DNA from: Litsea cubeba
Taxonomy: Eukaryota > Streptophyta > Magnoliopsida > Laurales > Lauraceae
Reading direction: 5' to 3'
Assembly: GCA_012931725.1 (NCBI GenBank)
Contig: CM022948.1
Location: forward strand, 113,078,833-113,142,832
DNA length: 64,000 nt
Below, in pieces: positions 46,001-57,113 of the stretch; position 1 is the first letter of the stretch; the number at the start of each line of letters is the position of its first letter. Made by a program: the position numbers and the translations under genes. Under the pieces are notes generated by a model that saw nothing but the letters and a program-made list of their open reading frames with translations, had not been told where the DNA came from and did no database searches.

Positions 46001-46856
46001 TTTCTAGGGTTGGAGTTCTTGCGTAGCAAATCTGGCATTCGGGTTCATCAGCGGAAATATGCTAAAGATTTAATCACTTCGGCACAACTTGATGATGCTC
46101 ACACTTTTGATACTCCTATGGAGTTGAACAGCAAGATCCGTAGGGATGATGGCCAGCCCCTAGATGATCCTTCTGTTTTTCGGCGAATAGTAGGTAGTTT
46201 GCTCTACTTAACTATGACCCGGCCAGATATTTCTCATGCCGTTCATATGGTTAGCCAGTTTGTGAGCAATCCTCACAAACCTCACCTTGTTGCTACCTTG
46301 CGCATACTCCGCTATGTCAAAGGCACCCTTAACCATGGTCTCTTCTACTCTTCGGGTGCTTCTCTACACTTATCAGCTTATTCGGATGCTGACTGGGCTG
46401 GTTGCCTAGATTCTCGGCGCTCTACCACTGGCTGGTGTATGTTTCTTGGGGACTCCTTGATTTCGTGGAAATGCAAGAAGCAAACCACCGTCTCTAAATC
46501 TTCTGCTGAGGCTGAATATCGGGCCATGTCATCTGCGAGTGCTGAAATCATCTGGCTACGTCGTCTTCTTTGTGAATTCGGTGTCATCATTGCTAGATCT
46601 ACACCTCTTCATGGGGACAACACCAGTGCTACTAGAATTGCAAAACAATCCGGTCTTTCATGAAAGAACGAAGCACATTGAGATTGATTGCCACTTCATC
46701 CGTCAGCATGTTGTTACGGAGAAGATAACTTTGCCTCATGTCTCTACTCTTAACCAGTTGGCGGATATCTTCACTAAAGCTCTCCCCAAAACGCGTCATC
46801 ATGATCTCACTAGCAAATTAATGTTTTCTGCCTTACCACATCAATTTGAGGGGGAG

Positions 46857-47173
46857 TGTAGAAGATAATGGACTTATGCTAACAGGCCCTAGGCCCAGCC
46901 CAATCAGTTTTTAACATATGTAAAATATCCCACGTGTGGATCTAGGATAAGCCTTATACAGGCTGTTTCATTGATTTTCTTATATATATAGAGATAGGAT
47001 ATTCTTTAGATATTCTTTATTCTTCAAATCTTGATTGTAATTAGATTATAATTACTGCTGATTACTAGCATGTGATTAGGGTAAATTGATTATAAAATGG
47101 TTGGTCGATCCTCCTTTGAAGGATCAACTTTTCCTCCAAACTTCTCTCTCATTTTGCTCTTTACATCTTAACA
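46857..47173 (+). repeat. Copia-2 3' LTR
   Basis: 317 bp after the polypurine tract GAGGGGGAG. Ends CATCTTAACA, then the target duplication ATATG. Confidence 0.92.
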
Positions 47174-49667
47174 ATATGGACTTTGGGGCTTCTCATCGAA
47201 ATCCCTAACGTATAATCCCTCTCCCTAAATTCTAATCCCTCATCTATTTCTCTCTCCTACTTCTGATGGTTTTTTGTCTCTCATTTTTTTTCCCTATCTC
47301 TGTTTGCAGTTCTTTGAGGCAAAAATTCTCGTATGTGATGGCGACGACGAGATCTAGCTTGATCCTTAGCTCAATTTGACGCAGGAAACGGTATGCTGGC
47401 AACTATCTTAGACACTAGATGTCTCTTTAGATTGTATAATGTTGGGGTTTTGCATTGTTTATTTTGCTGTGTTTTGGTTTGTTATTATGTATTGTCTGTT
47501 TACATTTGTTTGGGGTTTAATTAGTTTGGAATTCAAATTTGTGTTTGTGATGTAATAAAGTCATATGATTTATTATTATTATTATTATTTGTGATTTAGT
47601 TTTGTTTGGAATGATTGTTCAATTGGTAGGAACTAGGAATGACTATTCTATTATATTGTTACACTGTTCTAAAACCTGGTAAGGTTAATTTGGTTTTTGG
47701 GATTTGTAAATTGATTTTGTGATATGATTAAATTCTATAGTTCTCTTTTCTTACTATTTTTTAAAAAAATTCTGAACCAATTACAGTTAATTAGGTTCTC
47801 AGTTGGAATTTGTGTCTGCATGAATTTAAATTAGTTCTTTTAATTTTTTAATTTTGTTATGGTAGATTTGGATATACACAAAAAAGAATGATGGTTGAAT
47901 TGAATGGTTTTTAATTGTTTAAATCGTACAAATGTTTGTTGAAAACACATCTATTTACATGCTTTTTAAGCATGATTTCTGTAGTGATATTTTGTGCATC
48001 TCATTCCTTACCCATGTTCTGAATTCTATTCATTACTAAAAAAAACCATACAGAAGAAATAAAAAGATCAGCAAACAAATAGGTTTGATTATTTTCATCA
48101 TCTCTCTCTAAGACTTCTTATAGTCATTACAAACATCAAGAAACTAATGAATCCTCATTCGTTTTTTTCTTTTAAATTATGAATCAGAAATAAATTGAGA
48201 TTTCCAAACATGCTACATAGTCCCCAAAGAGACAGTGCATTCTTGCATTTATGATGTCAGATTATTCTCCCTAGGCACTTCCCATACATTGTTATTTACA
48301 TTTTGATCGGCTTTGGAGGTATCAAAAAGCTCACATATACACATAAATGTTTGGGTTTGGCACTGTATTCGAGGAGGTAATCTGTCCCCCATTTGATAGC
48401 TGAGTACATATTTTGCAATTGCCCAATTGCAATCGATTCATGTATAAAATTGCACCCCAGGAAAGAGTTGTAATGGTGAATGCTATTGGGAATCCAAATT
48501 TAACATTATCTCCTGCATCATAGTATCCGCTGGGGTGAGGAATTAGGATATTTTGGTGAATTCGTTTGTTTGTTTGGGAGACAGGTTGCAAATTTAGCTG
48601 GTTGATTGAAGTATTTTATCTGTTGGTTGTTGGACTTTGGGAGTTCTGTTATGAAAAAATTAATAGAAAATCAATTATCTTGTGTTCTTTCTGGGCCCCT
48701 TTGTATCTTATTCATAATCCTGTAAATGCTTGTGATTTTTTTTTTTGTAGAATATTTGTTGTGAATAATATGATTAGTGTTTGATTAGTTTATTATGAAC
48801 TTTGACGACACAGATTCTAGCACTCTTGAATCTCAATCCTCTTGAATCGTGACACTCAGATTTTTGTGCAAGACCCCCTTTCCTTCTTCGAGCTTTCTCC
48901 CTTTTCAAGCAATCTTGAGTTATCCAGAGGTATCAATCAATTATCTGTTGTTTCTCCTTGTTTTGCTTTACTTTCTTGTGGATTATGTGGTTTTACTTGA
49001 TACCTTCTTTTGGGTTTTTTATTTTTTTAATTTGATTATTTCTTTGTGCTTTTTCAGCTAAAGGCTGCTTCTTTCATCGATCCTGAATCCTGAATTAATT
49101 TGTAGGTGTTTCTAATTCAATTTCTCATGGATTGTGTTGATTTTAGTTGCCCCCTTCTGGGTTCTTTATTTTCCTTCAATTCAATTATCTCTTTCCTGTT
49201 TTTTAGCTAGAGTAATCTGTAAGTGAATTTCTATTCAATTTTGTCTTTCTTTGTTGAAGCAGATTGAGTTAATATTTGTTTTGGGTTTGTATGGGACTTG
49301 GGTTCTTCCTTGAAACCAGGTATAAAAAGAAAAGAAAAAAGTGGCGTTCTCGATTTTCGGTTCTTTCCAGTTGCTTATTTGTTGGATTTGGAGGAATCGA
49401 TAATGCCTAATACCCAAACCCACCTGAATCACTATCTGATTTTATGTTTCATTGTATTCCTGATTTACCGATGAGTGATGATATGTATTGATTCAGCCGG
49501 TGTATGAAATGCACAAACAAATATGTTGGATGCTACTCATCTCTTTATTGGATATTCTTATGCAAAATCTGTGTACTAATAATAGATTGGTATTTCTTAT
49601 TTGATTACTCTATATCTAGCACTCTAGCAATAATGTACACGATACTTGTATTTACTCAAAAAGTATT
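47174..49667. other. Intergenic around a GH9 fragment
   Basis: Continues the target of Copia-2. AT-rich, with an ATT run near 47570-47590 and many T-rich stretches that look intronic. The words TTGTATAATGTTGGGGTTTTGC (broken by one base) near 47434 resemble 10719-10742 of copy B, tying this locus to the Helitron family. Apart from the glycosyl hydrolase scrap, no gene is recognised. Confidence 0.45.
48305..48545 (-). pseudogene. Endoglucanase (GH9) exon fragment
   Basis: GH9 enzymes cleave beta-1,4-glucans of the cell wall. The minus strand reads SGYYDAGDNVKFGFPIAFT, then TTLSWGAILY, the family's N-terminal signature including the conserved DAGD. After a frame change, YSAIKWGTDYLLEYSA and PNPNIYVY match the following block. 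The fragment starts and ends within the domain. No catalytic C-terminal residues are present. It is a captured or decayed exon. Confidence 0.8.
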
Positions 49668-50505
49668 TTTTTCACCAGTTAAGCTTATGGGTGTAGAAGT
49701 GTTTTTTTTTTTCTTTATAACTGTAGATTGAGTTATTTTAATGTGTAATTGGCATAGGCTGCTTATTTTCATTTCTTCCTTCTTTCATGTTTCTTTTAAA
49801 AAATAGTTTGCCATGATTCGTCCATGTTTTTGGAGACAACTTGGCAATTGCAAAGTGTTAAGGGTAAATATGCAATGGCAACATTTTTTCCTCGACTAAT
49901 AATTAAAAAGGTATCTAAAAATTACCATGTGCCACCTGATGACACTGAGATTCAACTAAATATTCCTAATATATGCATACATTGTACAAATTGGGTGAAA
50001 ACTCGCTTTATATTAATATTAATACTATCTGTAAATGTTTTTTAGTTACTGCAATTGGTATATGTATAATGTATATTTTGTATAATTTGGTTATTAAAAG
50101 AAGTTTGAATGCTCTTGACAGAATAAGTATCTGAATATTGTAGCATGCATGTCCAATGAAAAGTTCTCCCTGCAGGAAATGCGTACGTTGACAACTCTTC
50201 AAATGGATCTGCCATTGGCAATCGCTTTCTATTGTATCAAGATCACGTCATTTCCGCCTTTTAAAAAACTAAAATACTCATATTAGATACTTAGAAATAA
50301 AATTGGACACAACACCCCTCTCGTGTCATATAAAAGCTGTTTAAATCTCATTCTCTCTTGTCAACTCATGTAAAATTATTTGGCATGTTTCCTTATTCAT
50401 TTTTAGGTTAAACACAAATTATCTTCTTGGGCTAAGAATACTCATACTGTCATACTTTCCCTCAAAGGGAGATATACTAAATATTAGATCAATTAGAGAC
50501 ATGAA
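49668..50505 (+). repeat. Third partial copy (C) of the A/B segment
   Basis: Matches 5215-5900 plus 6535-6565 and 7264-7415 of copy A, and the equivalent parts of copy B. Shared words include GGCAATTGCAAAGTGTTAAGG and CTCAAAGGGAGAT. It carries neither the about 600-bp bracketed segment nor the small Helitron, so it is the best empty-site reference. Homology fades at about 50505. Confidence 0.8.
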
Positions 50506-50890
50506 AGTGAAATCCCTTGGGTATATGAAAGAATGACATGTCCCTTGCAATCTCCATAAATACGTCTTTTGGGTTAAAAATTGCAATGGTTAAATTTTAT
50601 TTCACTCTATCTTTATTCCTGCCAATTGAGTCGGAGCCCATTGAGCCATGGGTTCCTGCGTTTACAAGATCCGGACCCAAAAAGAATAAAACATAGTCGA
50701 GTCACGCACGAGCAATATATACCAAGCGATATCCCTTCCTGTAGACAAGAAAACATAAATATCAAATTAGGGCTTAAGTTTTCCATTATTCTTTTCAAGA
50801 GGAATTTACCCATAAAATCCCTCTAGGACCGCATACGTCACAGCGGGACCCAAATTATTGTTCGATACGGGAGAGATCCTCGTATGGACT

Positions 50891-52288
50891 TTTCTTCTTT
50901 TTTTTTTTGTCGTTTTGCAATATGGTCGATATCGACTATAGTCGATATCGACCATTTTGCGGGAACCCAAAAAGAAAATGGGTTTTTCAGGAGGAAGAAG
51001 ATGGGAGGGGAGGAGGAGGGAGAAGAGTGGTCGATATCGACCATAAAACTGTCCTCTTTAATTGTCGTTATCGACAACATAACTGAAACACAAAAAATAC
51101 AGTCATTGTCAGTATTGACCACTTTTATTGTCGATATCGACAACATAACTGAAACCCAAAAAATACAGTCATTGTCAGTATCGACCACTTTAAAACAAAA
51201 GCAAAAAAAAAGATGATGGCACAGATCAGTGCTCCGTTTGTATATGCAAAGACATTTCCATCAAATCTCATTCCATCTTCCATCCCATGCAATTTTCACT
51301 TGATTGGTTTCTTGCATTTTCATTTGTATTCCATATCAATCTCAATGAACTCCACCCAAACAAACCCATAGCCATCACAGACCATCAAAAGCTTCTTTAG
51401 TACACAGTGATCATAAAAAACACAAAGTGGCCCAGAAATGAAACTCCATGAAAATGCCTCCCAGAAACAAACCCAGACTTTTCTCCTCAAATGAAATCCA
51501 TGGAAATGCCTCAAAAACCCTTCTTCTTCATTAAAAAAAAAAGTTTTCATGGAATCTCAATCTCAACCAAACCGTTGATTTGCTTCAAAACAACCGTTAG
51601 TTGGGCCTCCAACCATGATGATAGCAACGACTCTATCGTTCCAACTGCCCATATCGTCGTGTCAAACAATAACCAGAGAATTAGGATTTGAGTTTTGGAA
51701 TTTTGCTGCTCGAGGTCCTTGATTCATCATGCTCGGGTGAAGGAGTATCAAACTGGGCTCTCCGATTTGGGGTTTATCCTCATCTTAAAAAAAAAAAAAA
51801 AAAAACAAATTTACAAAATATGAGACTAGGGTTTTGAAATGGGGAACATTTAGATTTGGGGAAATTACAAAAGTTGTAGCACCTAACCTGAAGAATCGTG
51901 GACTTCATCTTCTTCTTCGAGATACTGGGGTTTCTGCCAGACAAGATCTTCATCTACAACGCGAACTCTAACATTGATGACTTTGGCTTCCTCCTCCTCC
52001 TCCTCCTCCTCCTCCTCCTTCTTCTTCTTCTTCTTCTTCTTCTTCTTCGTCTTCTTGGATTCCTTATTATGATGATCTTCGCTAGGGTTTTGATATCTCT
52101 TAAGGTATTCTTTGAGGGAGACTGATGTGGAAGCCGAAGTAGAAGAAACTGGAACAGAGCGATTCCTCCCATCTTCTCCATCCTGAAAAACCTAATTTTT
52201 ATTTGGGTTCCCGCAGAATGGTCGATATCGACCATAAAAGTGGTCGATATCGACCATTCGCTAAAAGACAAAAAAAAAAAAAAAAAAC
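50891..52288. mobile_element. Element with inverted ends made of GGTCGATATCGACC palindromes
   Basis: Left end 50891-51013 (T run, GTC-TTTT, two palindromes, GCGGGAACCCAAA, TTTTTCAGGA, GAAGATGGGAGG) is found in reverse at about 52150-52288. The palindrome GGTCGATATCGACC or a close variant occurs at 50924, 50940, 51029, 51063, 51129, 52220 and 52242. The first two fuse into a perfect 34-bp palindrome (50922-50955). The interior has short direct repeats (AATGCCTC near 51455 and 51510) but no recognised gene. No clear target duplication was found. It could be a non-autonomous DNA transposon or foldback element. Confidence 0.5.
51989..52054. repeat. CTC/CTT trinucleotide microsatellite
   Basis: About nine CTC units followed by about eleven CTT-type units. 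It creates artificial Arg/Lys- or Leu-rich ORFs on both strands. Confidence 0.9.
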
Positions 52289-53089
52289 GCACATGTAGTG
52301 CCTTATTCGTGTCTATGATAAATAAGACACCTCCGAAGTGGTATAGGATCCTATGAGGCCCTACCAGGTAAATTCCTCTCTTTTCAAATAAGGACATTTG
52401 GCGAGAAATTAAATTTTTGCCTCCATATTTTTCAAAATACCCAAAATGCCTTTAACCAATTCCGCTTCCTCCCTCCCAAAATCCAATCTCTATCGAATCT
52501 AGGACAAGTGGGGTCTTAATAGCAGTCTTCAAATCACTATTGGGGGATCTAAGAAAGTCCCATCAGCCACACTCGCCGGCAGGGATGTGACCCATCAAAC
52601 AAAACGACCAGATTGGCAAAAACAAGGATTTCTTGGTGCTTAACAACGATGATGACATTTTAGGGCTTGAACTCATCGGTGCTGGTGTTGGGAATGGTGC
52701 TGGTGGTGGATCGGAAGGAGTAGTAGAGGAAGATGTCGTGGCAACAGTTTCGTGGTAACTAAAATTGTCATTTCTTTTGTCGACTTTCTTTTCCTAATGA
52801 AACACCCATAGGAAATAAAAATCCAAATAAAACTGTAAAAAATGGTAAAGAAACTTTGATTAATTAACCACTCCACTGCAGATTGACAACCATAAGCTAC
52901 AAGTTCATTTAACTAAACAGGAGAAAAGGACAATAACCACACAAACAAAGAAACTGATCACATAAAAATATAATTGCTACAAACAAGAGGACCACATAGA
53001 GTCACTGATACCAAGCAGTAAAAAGAGGAAAAAAAAAAACCCAAACCAAACAAAACTTCATCTGGCCAAAACCATAACCATAGTAAACT
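52289..53089. other. Intergenic, no gene recognised
   Basis: A poly-A run near 52270-52288, then mixed sequence with no coding similarity that I can name. It leads into the 3' end of the DRP4-like remnant. Confidence 0.4.
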
Positions 53090-55029
53090 GAAACTTAATC
53101 TAGAGATGCAATCCATGATATAGGCGACCACATCTTTAGATTGCTTCAGCAACTTGATGCTATTATTCAGCCTTTTCGCGCTTGCAAGCCACAACAGGTG
53201 ACTCTTCCAGCATCCTTTCAATCCCCACATTTTGTGGCCCCATCAGCTCATCCACAATCTCATGTAGCATTTCATGATTGATGAGCTTCTGCGCGCAAAA
53301 GTGAAGATGCATGGCGAAACTATCAACCAATCTCATTATGACAATATTCCAATTAAAACCAATCTCATTATGACAATATTCCAATTAACAGTTACTCTCA
53401 TTTTCATGTCAAAAGCTTGCTCAACCATGGATGACAGATCCCTGAGATGACCCACTTGGACTTCACCAAAACCCTTGAGACTAATTAGAGTTGATCTTGA
53501 AGTATCTCGTATGACTTCCATGAAGGGATCTTGTTCATCCATTAAACTAGCCTATTTCTTCATGTAGTCTGGATTTGATGTGTAATCCACAATCTTCTCC
53601 ATCTCAACCAGCTCCTTTACACGATCTTCAGATCGCTTCTTAGTCCCTGCCATAAGATAGAGTGTTGCCATTTAGTAATTTGACTAATAAAGTCAAGTAA
53701 AGTTAAGTCAATTTAAACGTTACATCAAAATCACTTTTTACCAAAACTCTCTCCATCTTTTTCAAAAAAAAGTCAAAAATCAACTACATTTATTAACTAA
53801 AAAACAAAAAAAACTCCTTCTCCCATATAAAAAGTCAAAAATATTCTATTACAAACAACTAAAAATAAAATACCATCATAACCCATTGCATATTTTATTC
53901 ATTCTTTTTTTTTTTTCACTTCACTCAACTTCACTTTAAAAGTAAAGTGCCAAACAGGCCCTAAAGTTGTTGATCTCAGCTGTGGGTATGGCTCCAAATG
54001 CTTCTTCAAAACACCACCAACTACACTTTCAATGTAATCCCACATTTTATTACTAAAATCAATAGGACTATCAGCAATTTGGTTAACCTTTCTCTGCAAA
54101 AGAATATGAAAACAAGTTCGAGGGATGAAACTAGGAAGCCCAATACCCTTGGTAGTTTTCTTTTACCTTGTGCCCTTCAACTAAGAAGTTACCAGACACT
54201 GCATAATTTGGAGATTTTTGGAATACAGTTTCTTGGAAAAGTCATTGAGCATCTCCGCCGTTCGAGCACTGAAATGCATGAATGAATCATCTCGGAACTC
54301 TTCAACTTCTCCTTGCACGAATATTTTCTTGAGCGTTTCTTTGGCTGCTCCAAGAATCTGAAACAGCGCCGTTGTTGCTTCAATGACACTAGTTAGATTC
54401 TGAGGCATGCTGTTCAAGTCGTCCATGCTCTGATTAAGTTTCTCAGTTATCTTCTTCACAATATCTGGTAGCCGGCAGCTTGAATTTGGACAAGCGTCTG
54501 AGCAAGCACAGGAATTCCGACCATCAATTTGGGAATCTTAAGAGAAAAGTGGATTAGTTTTGAACAACAATGCTTCCTCAGACCTTGCCTTTGCATAAGA
54601 CTCATTGCCATTGCGGTTCTTCACTCAAACATAGCCCAGACCAATCTTCACAGCATCAGTGGTCACCCTCTCAAGCAACCCTTCAGGCGCCTTATCAACT
54701 TTTGTCACCACAGCAAGAGTCCTCTCCCCAGGTTTATCGACCCGCTGAGACGTTCTTATCGATTCACATGTGGGGAAATCAATGGTAGCCGATAGCACAT
54801 TCAGAATTATACTTTCTTTGGGGGTAATGTATTCCATGATTATGTCAGATATTTGTTCATATATGTTTTCAGGTTGGCCGTGAACTGGAACACGAGTGAT
54901 TCCGGGCAAATCAACCATAGTGAGATCTAGGACACCTTTCTTTTTAACAACCAGAGTGAGGGGAGTGTTAGAGATACCTTTTCCATCACATGCAATCTCT
55001 TCAGTGGCCGCATTAATGGCGTCAAGGTG
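53090..55029 (-). pseudogene. Dynamin-related protein 4-like (DRP4C-type) gene remnant
   Basis: Dynamins are GTPases that remodel membranes; DRP4 is the plant Mx-like group. From the 5' side on the minus strand: DAINAATEEIA, NTPLTLVVKKKGVLDLT, MVDLPGITRVPVHGQPENIY (G3 motif DLPG), VVTKVDKAPEGLLE (G4 motif TKxD), middle domain pieces (KKHLEPYPQLRSTTL, NIVIMRLVDSFAMHL) and GED (ELMGPQNVGIERMLEESP, then in another frame NNSIKLLKQSKDVVAYIMD). The G1 P-loop exon is missing, frames shift repeatedly, a MITE-like insert lies at about 53650-53960 and a 32-bp tandem duplication at 53327-53391. The TR-GAG element abuts its 5' end. It is a non-functional remnant. Confidence 0.85.
53650..53963. mobile_element. 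Probable MITE within the DRP4-like remnant
   Basis: An AT-rich block interrupts the dynamin reading order between MAGTKKRSEDR and LRSTTL. Its right edge on the minus strand reads AGGGCCTGTTTGGCACTTT, a common plant MITE end. The left edge (AGAGTGTTGCCATTT) pairs only loosely. No certain target duplication was found, so the boundaries are approximate. An intron is the alternative. Confidence 0.35.
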
Positions 55030-56930
55030 TGTTACACCTCATCCCCGAGTTAATCCTGATTAGTACTAACTAATCGAGCTTAATACAAATTAAGCGTGAT
55101 TAGTTGACTTAAATGTGATTATGATTAAATTGGATCAAATTGATCTCAAATGAATGATTATAAGTTAGTAAAATGATTTGCAAGGCATTAAGTTCAATAA
55201 GTTGAGATTAGGCTCAAGTGTAAATAAGATGAAGAATGGGGAATAAGTTGCAAAATGACAACCAAGTGTCATTCATAAAGTTGTCCCAGCACAACTAGCA
55301 GAATCCAAATGGTAAGTGTTGCATGTTCCAGCACATTTACAAGGACCAAGAGCTGGAAGAAGCAATAGAACCCAGATGTCCTTCATGTAAATATCCAACA
55401 CAAAGTCCAGGTGTTGTTCATTTCATGTCCAGCACAGTGCTCATTATGCAAAGAACACAACACATCATTCACAAAAACGTTCCAGCAGGAACTGTATCAA
55501 GTTTGGGGATTTCTTCGTTTCTTCTTCTTTGTTTTCCCTTGTTTCAGTTGCATGCAAGTGGGTTTTGGGAAAGAAGCTTGGCTTGGAGAGATTTTGATCT
55601 CAAATAGTAAGCTATCAAAGGGGTTTTTCTTCCTCAAATCATCAATAGAGGCAAGTACTTACATGTGTTATAGTTTGTCATATTGTTAGAATTGTTAGAA
55701 CTCAAGGAAGCCAAAGCTAGAAGTTTGGCTTCAGAAAATTCTGAAACTCGAACTAAACTTCTGTGCGTCTGTCGGTTGACCGATCGGTCGACCGACGAGT
55801 GAACCGACAGGTTAAAACCTGTTGTTTTTCAGAAAAATTTAGCCCTCTGGATTTTGGACCGACACATCGTCGGTCAGCCAATATGATGAGATCGGTCGAC
55901 CGACAGGTTGACCGACAATATGAAGACTTAATTCAGTAAATTCCAGCTCTCTGGAATTTGAACCGATGCATCATCGGTCAACCCGACCTGAAGATCTCGG
56001 TCAACCGACAGGTGACCGACGACCTGACCGACGATGTACAGAAATTGCATTTATTAGAAGCCTAATGTATAAAGGCTGAAATCTGTTAATGTCTAAGCCT
56101 TCATAAGTGTAAACTTAGTTTTTCGAATACATAATTAACAAATGATATTCATCCCAAATAGTACGTGTATTGGAAAATGAATGTTTCACTCAATTGCTTG
56201 GCTTAGAAGTCTGATAAACATTGTTTAGTTACCACATGAATTTATGAACGCATTACATTGAATATGAATTGCATAATGAACCATTTCTGCTGCAGCAGAT
56301 GTAGAGGTGTTCCGGAACCTCGTGGAAGTTAGTGATCTCTGATCAAGACACTGACGTATTCCATACTTGAATAAAGAGTGTCCTAGTAGATATCAACTTA
56401 ATAATATTACTGGATCTGTTATTTTGAATGGTAAAGAATTGATTTACATGTTATAAGTATTGCATTGATTCTTTAGAACTATCATAAACATGTGTGTATT
56501 TGTTGAACCGTCGTGTTCATGGTACTATGGATGAATGTCACAGGCCCAGATGCCCATGTCGGTCCTGCTGAGGCCGCATCGCCAACGGAGGATGGCCGCC
56601 CGATACCTCCAGGATGTTTAATCGAGTGGTTATAATCGCAGAGTGCGAAAGAATAATTTTGAATGTATATAGTTTTGGAATGTAAATAGAAGTCCCCGTA
56701 TTGTATTAAATATACGGTGGTTGACTTCCTAGATCATAGTACTGAACTTATGTAATGTATTTTGTCAATGTATAATTTCCGCCATTGTATACAGTTGACA
56801 GGTATTGTATTTGATATCCCTTGTGAGTTTCGTATTAACTTTTGTTAATTCGGAAATTTACGGGAGTAAGTATGAGCTCGCGACTCGGGGTTTGTCCGAG
56901 CTAATCAAATCTCGGGACCGGGTCGTGACA
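55030..56930 (+). repeat. TR-GAG 5' LTR
   Basis: 1901 bp. Contains a dense cluster of CGGTCGACCGAC-like words (55770-56035) and a 94-codon ORF repeated in the other LTR that has no known family. Compared with the 3' LTR it keeps about 9-11 extra bases near 55808. Confidence 0.93.
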
Positions 56931-56941
56931 TACTTATCGTA

Positions 56942-56953
56942 TGGTATCAGAGC
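56942..56953 (+). other. TR-GAG primer-binding site
   Basis: TGGTATCAGAGC, 11 bases after the LTR end. Complementary to initiator Met tRNA. Confidence 0.88.
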
Positions 56954-57113
56954 ATTAGGTTAAAAGACTTAGTAACCTTATCAACGCTGTGAGGAACGTT
57001 AATGTCGTAACAAATCTTGATTAGATTTGTGTTTATCGCTTTCACTAGATGTGATTGATATTGATGGAAGTGTGAGATGTCATTCTTACCTTCCGTGTGT
57101 ATTGTTTTCCAGC

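Larger units (their letters stand above)
40060..46856 (+). pseudogene. Copia-2 gag-pol remnant (interrupted)
   Basis: Begins with the same start as Copia-1, but one extra A puts a stop at codon 5. Gag runs to KFQLDNEIAKFSQ, is broken by Copia-3 and resumes at 43013. Then come two zinc knuckles, protease WFLDSGASNHM (about 43750), integrase (HTDVWG, SDSGGEYM, TPQQNGVAERK), RT (VDVKNAF-type block, MDVKNAFLHDDL) and RNase H (SAYSDADWAG). Breaks: frameshifts near 43265, 43900, 44590, 45770 and 46640; stops at about 44905 and 45357. It is inactive. Comparison with Copia-1 shows that the lesions differ, so each decayed independently. Confidence 0.9.
38590..47173 (+). mobile_element. Ty1/copia element Copia-2 (split by Copia-3)
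   Basis: 317-bp LTRs at both ends and a 5-bp target duplication ATATG (38585-38589 and 47174-47178). The coding region is the same family as Copia-1, but the LTR start differs (TGTAGAAGATAATGG). A second copia element sits in its gag (40410-43007). About seven LTR differences were spotted, so it is older than Copia-1. Confidence 0.93.

Noticed and set aside
51954..52397. Minus-strand ORF with a long arginine run
   Set aside because: The run is the translated CTC/CTT microsatellite; the rest covers the palindromic element ends.
55323..55607. 94-codon ORF present in both TR-GAG LTRs
   Set aside because: Same sequence twice because LTRs are duplicates. It lies within the LTR, overlaps another frame of similar length and resembles no known protein.
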